Positions 61,618 to 64,000 of a stretch of 64,000 bases of DNA are shown piece by piece. Source of the stretch: Lactococcus paracarnosus (lineage in GTDB: Bacteria > Bacillota > Bacilli > Lactobacillales > Streptococcaceae); the NCBI RefSeq assembly GCF_006770285.1, contig NZ_CP017195.1, forward strand, positions 682,001 to 746,000, given 5' to 3'. Positions within the stretch are counted from its first letter, which is position 1. The number at the start of each line of letters is the position of its first letter. The translations under genes were made by a program, and so were the position numbers. The notes below the pieces were generated by a model that worked only from the letters and a program-made list of their open reading frames with translations, ran no database searches and was not told the DNA's origin.

Positions 61618-61668
61618 CCATGCTAGGCTAGCAAGAGCCACTATGGGACAATCACGAAATCATAACTT

Positions 61669-61712
61669 AAAAAGCAACAAACGATTTATGATCGTCTGTT
61701 GCTTTCTTTTAT
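61669..61712. terminator. Bidirectional terminator between the EamA and queA genes
   Basis: Arms AAAGCAACAAACGAT and ATCGTCTGTTGCTTT pair with one mismatch, flanked by A and T runs; it ends 11 bases before the minus-strand queA stop. Confidence 0.85.
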
Positions 61713-61722
61713 CTTTTTTTGC

Positions 61723-62754
61723 TTATTTGACAAACATGGCATCTCCAAAACTGAAGAAGCGATAATGCTCATCTATTGCGTGCTGATAGGCTGATAAGAC
61801 AAACTCACGACCAGCAAAGGCAGAGACTAGCATCACCAAAGTTGATTTCGGTAGATGGAAGTTAGTAGAGAAGGCATCAACCACTTGAAACTGATAGCCT
61901 GGTTTGATGAAGATATTTGTCCAGTCACTATCTGCTTTAACTTGTCCATCGAATTTTTTTGCGACAGATTCTAGTGTCCGAATAGATGTTGTACCAACTG
62001 CGATAACACGTTTTCCAGCAGCTTTTGTCTCATTAATGATGTCAGCTGTTTCTTGTGGCAGAATATAGAATTCACTGTGCATATCATGTTCTTCTATGTT
62101 ATCGACGCTGACAGGACGGAAAGTACCTAGTCCGACATGTAAAGTAACCCAAGCGATATTAACCCCCTTGGCTTTGATTTGCGCCAGTAAGTCGTCTGTG
62201 AAATGCAAGCCAGCAGTTGGTGCAGCAGCAGAGCCGTTTTCTTTGGCGTATACAGTCTGATAGCGACCTTGATCAGCTAGTTTTTCGTGGATATAAGGCG
62301 GAAGTGGCATCTCACCTAAGCTTTCAAGAACTTCTAAAAAGATGCCATCGTAACTAAAGGTGACGATTCGACCACCATGATCTAAGGAGTCATCGATTAC
62401 TGTAGCTGTTAAACGGCCATCACCAAAGGTAATCACAGTCCCATTTTTAAGCTTTTTAGCAGGTTTAGCAAGGACTTCCCAGGTATCATCGACGGTGTTT
62501 TTTAAGAGTAATAGCTCGATATGGCCCCCTGTATCAGCTTTTTGACCATGGAGGCGGGCGGGTAATACGCGTGTATTATTTAGGACGAGTGTATCGCCAC
62601 TGTTTAATTCGTCAATAATATCAAAAAAATGCTTATCTGTCATCGTCTGATTTGCCTTATCAATCACTAATAAACGGCTTTCAGAACGATGTTCAAGTGG
62701 TGTCTGAGCGATGAGTGTCTCAGGTAAATCAAAATTAAAGTCTTCAATATTCAT
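61723..62754 (-). CDS. queA: S-adenosylmethionine:tRNA ribosyltransferase-isomerase
   Basis: A 343-residue QueA that transfers the ribosyl part of SAM to preQ1 in tRNA anticodons on the way to queuosine. Blocks include [47 protein letters not shown] and [20 protein letters not shown]. It is divergent from nagB with 109 bp between the starts, an arrangement that recurs in streptococci. The region immediately before the start has GGTTA-type sequence with no strong ribosome site visible on the minus strand. Confidence 0.96.
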   Translation of the reverse strand: MNIEDFNFDLPETLIAQTPLEHRSESRLLVIDKANQTMTDKHFFDIIDELNSGDTLVLNNTRVLPARLHGQKADTGGHIELLLLKNTVDDTWEVLAKPAKKLKNGTVITFGDGRLTATVIDDSLDHGGRIVTFSYDGIFLEVLESLGEMPLPPYIHEKLADQGRYQTVYAKENGSAAAPTAGLHFTDDLLAQIKAKGVNIAWVTLHVGLGTFRPVSVDNIEEHDMHSEFYILPQETADIINETKAAGKRVIAVGTTSIRTLESVAKKFDGQVKADSDWTNIFIKPGYQFQVVDAFSTNFHLPKSTLVMLVSAFAGREFVLSAYQHAIDEHYRFFSFGDAMFVK

Positions 62755-62788
62755 AGTTAAAATTATAACATTTTTGGGAGGTTAATGC

Positions 62789-62817
62789 TTGACAAACGGA
62801 TAGAAAAGGAATACAAT
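62789..62817 (+). promoter_or_regulatory. nagB promoter
   Basis: Consensus TTGACA (62789-62794) and TACAAT (62812-62817), spacer 17. Confidence 0.75.
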
Positions 62818-62831
62818 TGGTCTATACCAAT
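62816..62831. promoter_or_regulatory. NagR-type (GntR) operator before nagB
   Basis: ATTGGT-CTAT-ACCAAT, perfect 6-bp arms, starting on the last two bases of the -10 and covering the start point. It resembles the ATTGGT/ACCAAT-type NagR/DasR sites, released by glucosamine or GlcNAc 6-phosphate, and the site before the MupG-type gene at 26228. Confidence 0.7.
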
Positions 62832-62863
62832 GAAGCGTATTCATTGATTTAGAGGAGAAAATA

Positions 62864-63568
62864 ATGGAAGTCATTACAGTTAAAAACCAACTCGAAGGTG
62901 CTAAAATAGGTCTGGATATTTTGTCAGAAAAAATGGCAGCAGGTGCTAAAACATTTGGCTTAGCTACAGGCTCAACACCAGTTGAATTTTATAATCAAAT
63001 TATCAATAGTGATCTTGATTTTACAGATAAAACATCTATCAACTTAGATGAGTATGTTGGCCTTGACGGATCAGATGAACAATCTTATCGCTATTTCATG
63101 AGCCAACATCTCTTTAATGAAAAACCATTTAAAGCAAACTTCTTACCAAATGGTAAGGCTGCTGATTTAGATAAAGAAGTGAAAGCATATGATGAGATTA
63201 TCGATGCTCATCCGATCGACTTGCAAATTCTTGGTATTGGTCAAAATGGTCATATTGGCTTTAACGAACCAGGTACATCATTTGACGTGACAACGCACGT
63301 TGTAGACTTAACGCAAAGTACAATCAAAGCCAATTCACGCTATTTTGCTAATGAAGCCGATGTACCAAAACAAGCTGTTTCTATGGGAATTGCAAGTATT
63401 CTAAAATCAAAAACTTTGATTTTAATGGCTTGGGGTCATGAAAAAGCCGAAGCAGTAAAAGGGATGATCGAAGGAGAAGTTACTGAAAGTCTACCCGCAT
63501 CAGTCTTACAACAACATGATGATGTAATTGTCATCGTCGATGAAGCTGCTGCTAGTCTATTGAACTAA
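62864..63568 (+). CDS. nagB: Glucosamine-6-phosphate deaminase
   Basis: A 234-residue deaminase, the usual Gram-positive length, that turns glucosamine 6-phosphate into fructose 6-phosphate and ammonia, joining amino-sugar catabolism to glycolysis. Blocks: [25 protein letters not shown] with the catalytic Asp, [17 protein letters not shown] (His and Glu of the relay) and [16 protein letters not shown]. It lacks the allosteric C-terminal part of the E. coli enzyme. GAGGAGA precedes the start. Control by a NagR-type repressor is predicted. Confidence 0.97.
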   Translation: MEVITVKNQLEGAKIGLDILSEKMAAGAKTFGLATGSTPVEFYNQIINSDLDFTDKTSINLDEYVGLDGSDEQSYRYFMSQHLFNEKPFKANFLPNGKAADLDKEVKAYDEIIDAHPIDLQILGIGQNGHIGFNEPGTSFDVTTHVVDLTQSTIKANSRYFANEADVPKQAVSMGIASILKSKTLILMAWGHEKAEAVKGMIEGEVTESLPASVLQQHDDVIVIVDEAAASLLN

Positions 63569-63607
63569 AAAAAGTCCTTGATGACAACCATCATCAAGGA
63601 CTTTTTT
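63566..63607. terminator. Bidirectional terminator between nagB and the ABC ATPase gene
   Basis: Perfect 17-bp stem AAAAAAGTCCTTGATGA/TCATCAAGGACTTTTTT with loop CAACCA. Confidence 0.9.
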
Positions 63608-63620
63608 AGTGTTATATCGC

Positions 63621-64000
63621 TTAAACGTTCAAGACTTTGTTTAGGAAATCTTTCAAACGTGGATGTTGCGGGTTATCAAATAATTGATCAGGTGTACTAT
63701 CTTCTAAAATCTGACCACCATCTGTGAAGATGACGCGGTTGGCCACTTTACGAGCAAATCCCATTTCATGGGTAACGATCAACATGGTCATGCCTTCTTT
63801 AGCTAAATCTTGCATGACTTCTAAGACATCGCCTACCATTTCTGGGTCAAGTGCTGATGTTGGTTCATCAAACAACATGAGATCAGGGTCCATAGCCAGT
63901 GCGCGAGCAATGGCAACACGTTGTTTTTGCCCACCAGATAAGCTTTCAGGCATGGCATCAGCCTTATCAGACAAGCCGACTTTTTCGAGCAAATCAAGTG
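63621..64000 (-). CDS. Glutamine-type amino-acid ABC transporter ATP-binding protein, 3' part
   Basis: The C-terminal 125 or so residues of a GlnQ-type ATPase: [15 protein letters not shown], signature [15 protein letters not shown], Walker [21 protein letters not shown] (split) and switch His in [13 protein letters not shown], ending FLNKVLNV. The frame is open through the right edge and the Walker A part is outside the window. It is a different gene from the ATPase at 29.5 kb, though of the same family. Confidence 0.93.
   Translation of the reverse strand, partial: LDLLEKVGLSDKADAMPESLSGGQKQRVAIARALAMDPDLMLFDEPTSALDPEMVGDVLEVMQDLAKEGMTMLIVTHEMGFARKVANRVIFTDGGQILEDSTPDQLFDNPQHPRLKDFLNKVLNV

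Noticed and set aside
1234..61635. 13-base repeat CTAGGCTAGCAAG at 1234 and 61623
   Set aside because: Several 13-base repeats are expected by chance in 64 kb, and the contexts are unrelated.
23049..63607. Many long inverted repeats as possible small RNAs or mobile-element ends
   Set aside because: Most lie at the 3' ends of genes with A and T runs, so terminators explain them; only the repeat at 54579 does not fit.
1..64000. CRISPR arrays, complete insertion sequences or prophage genes
   Set aside because: No regularly spaced repeats, transposase or integrase frames, or phage structural genes were found on either strand.

Overview
The window looks like a chromosomal segment of a low-G+C Gram-positive coccus of the Streptococcaceae, most likely a Lactococcus or a close relative (the piscium/raffinolactis side, now sometimes Pseudolactococcus). 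The reasons are the pst cluster with two PstS and two PstB, PurR boxes placed about 76 bp before the start point as in L. lactis, a lactococcal-type CodY box before gltBD, a DUF4059 gene between an amino-acid ABC transporter and trxB, and the secG-rnr-smpB order. The species call is inference.

Layout. 1-11 kb: 3' end of prs, a PucR-type regulator, leuS, a HesB-like Fe-S gene (minus strand), gltBD glutamate synthase and a SufT/PaaD-like Fe-S assembly gene. 11-18 kb: an AT-rich accessory stretch with a coiled-coil Mrr-type nuclease, a decayed gene ending in an NRHxIxHG motif, a BcrA-type ABC transporter with two permeases, and a convergent AgrC/LytTR two-component system. 18-26 kb: liaFSR-type envelope stress operon, a Cof-type HAD phosphatase, cyclophilin, an S1-domain regulator, a VTT-domain membrane protein, a YfhO protein and a DUF4190-type protein. 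26-35 kb: MupG-type glycosidase, amino-acid ABC transporter plus DUF4059, trxB, secG, rnr, smpB. 35-46 kb: an iron-type ABC uptake operon ending in a flavin reductase, then pstS-pstS-pstC-pstA-pstB-pstB-phoU. 46-64 kb: AraC regulator, a decayed region, a DnaQ-type exonuclease, TetR plus YhgE/Pip, a Cof-type HAD phosphatase, a purine permease, a 39-aa membrane protein plus DUF4230, ispG, a YdcF/DUF218 protein, purF, an aromatic-acid-exporter-type protein, an EamA permease, queA, nagB and the 3' part of a glutamine-type ABC ATPase.

The regulatory DNA links distant genes. PurR boxes stand before purF and the purine permease. Similar GntR/NagR-type operators (ATTGG-N6-CCAAT) stand before the MupG-type gene and nagB, tying cell-wall amino-sugar salvage together. 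PhoP-type TTTACA repeats with an 11-bp period stand before both pstS genes. An exact inverted repeat TGTCATA-N2-TATGACA lies upstream of both gltBD and trxB; I cannot assign it to a known regulator. At least six genes have an extended -10 element 1-8 bases before the start codon and no Shine-Dalgarno sequence, which predicts leaderless mRNAs.

I see no CRISPR array, complete insertion sequence, prophage, rRNA or intact tRNA. The least ordinary parts are the 11-18 kb accessory stretch, the shared gltBD/trxB palindrome, the leaderless set, and a perfect 17-bp inverted repeat in the leader of the DUF4230 operon.
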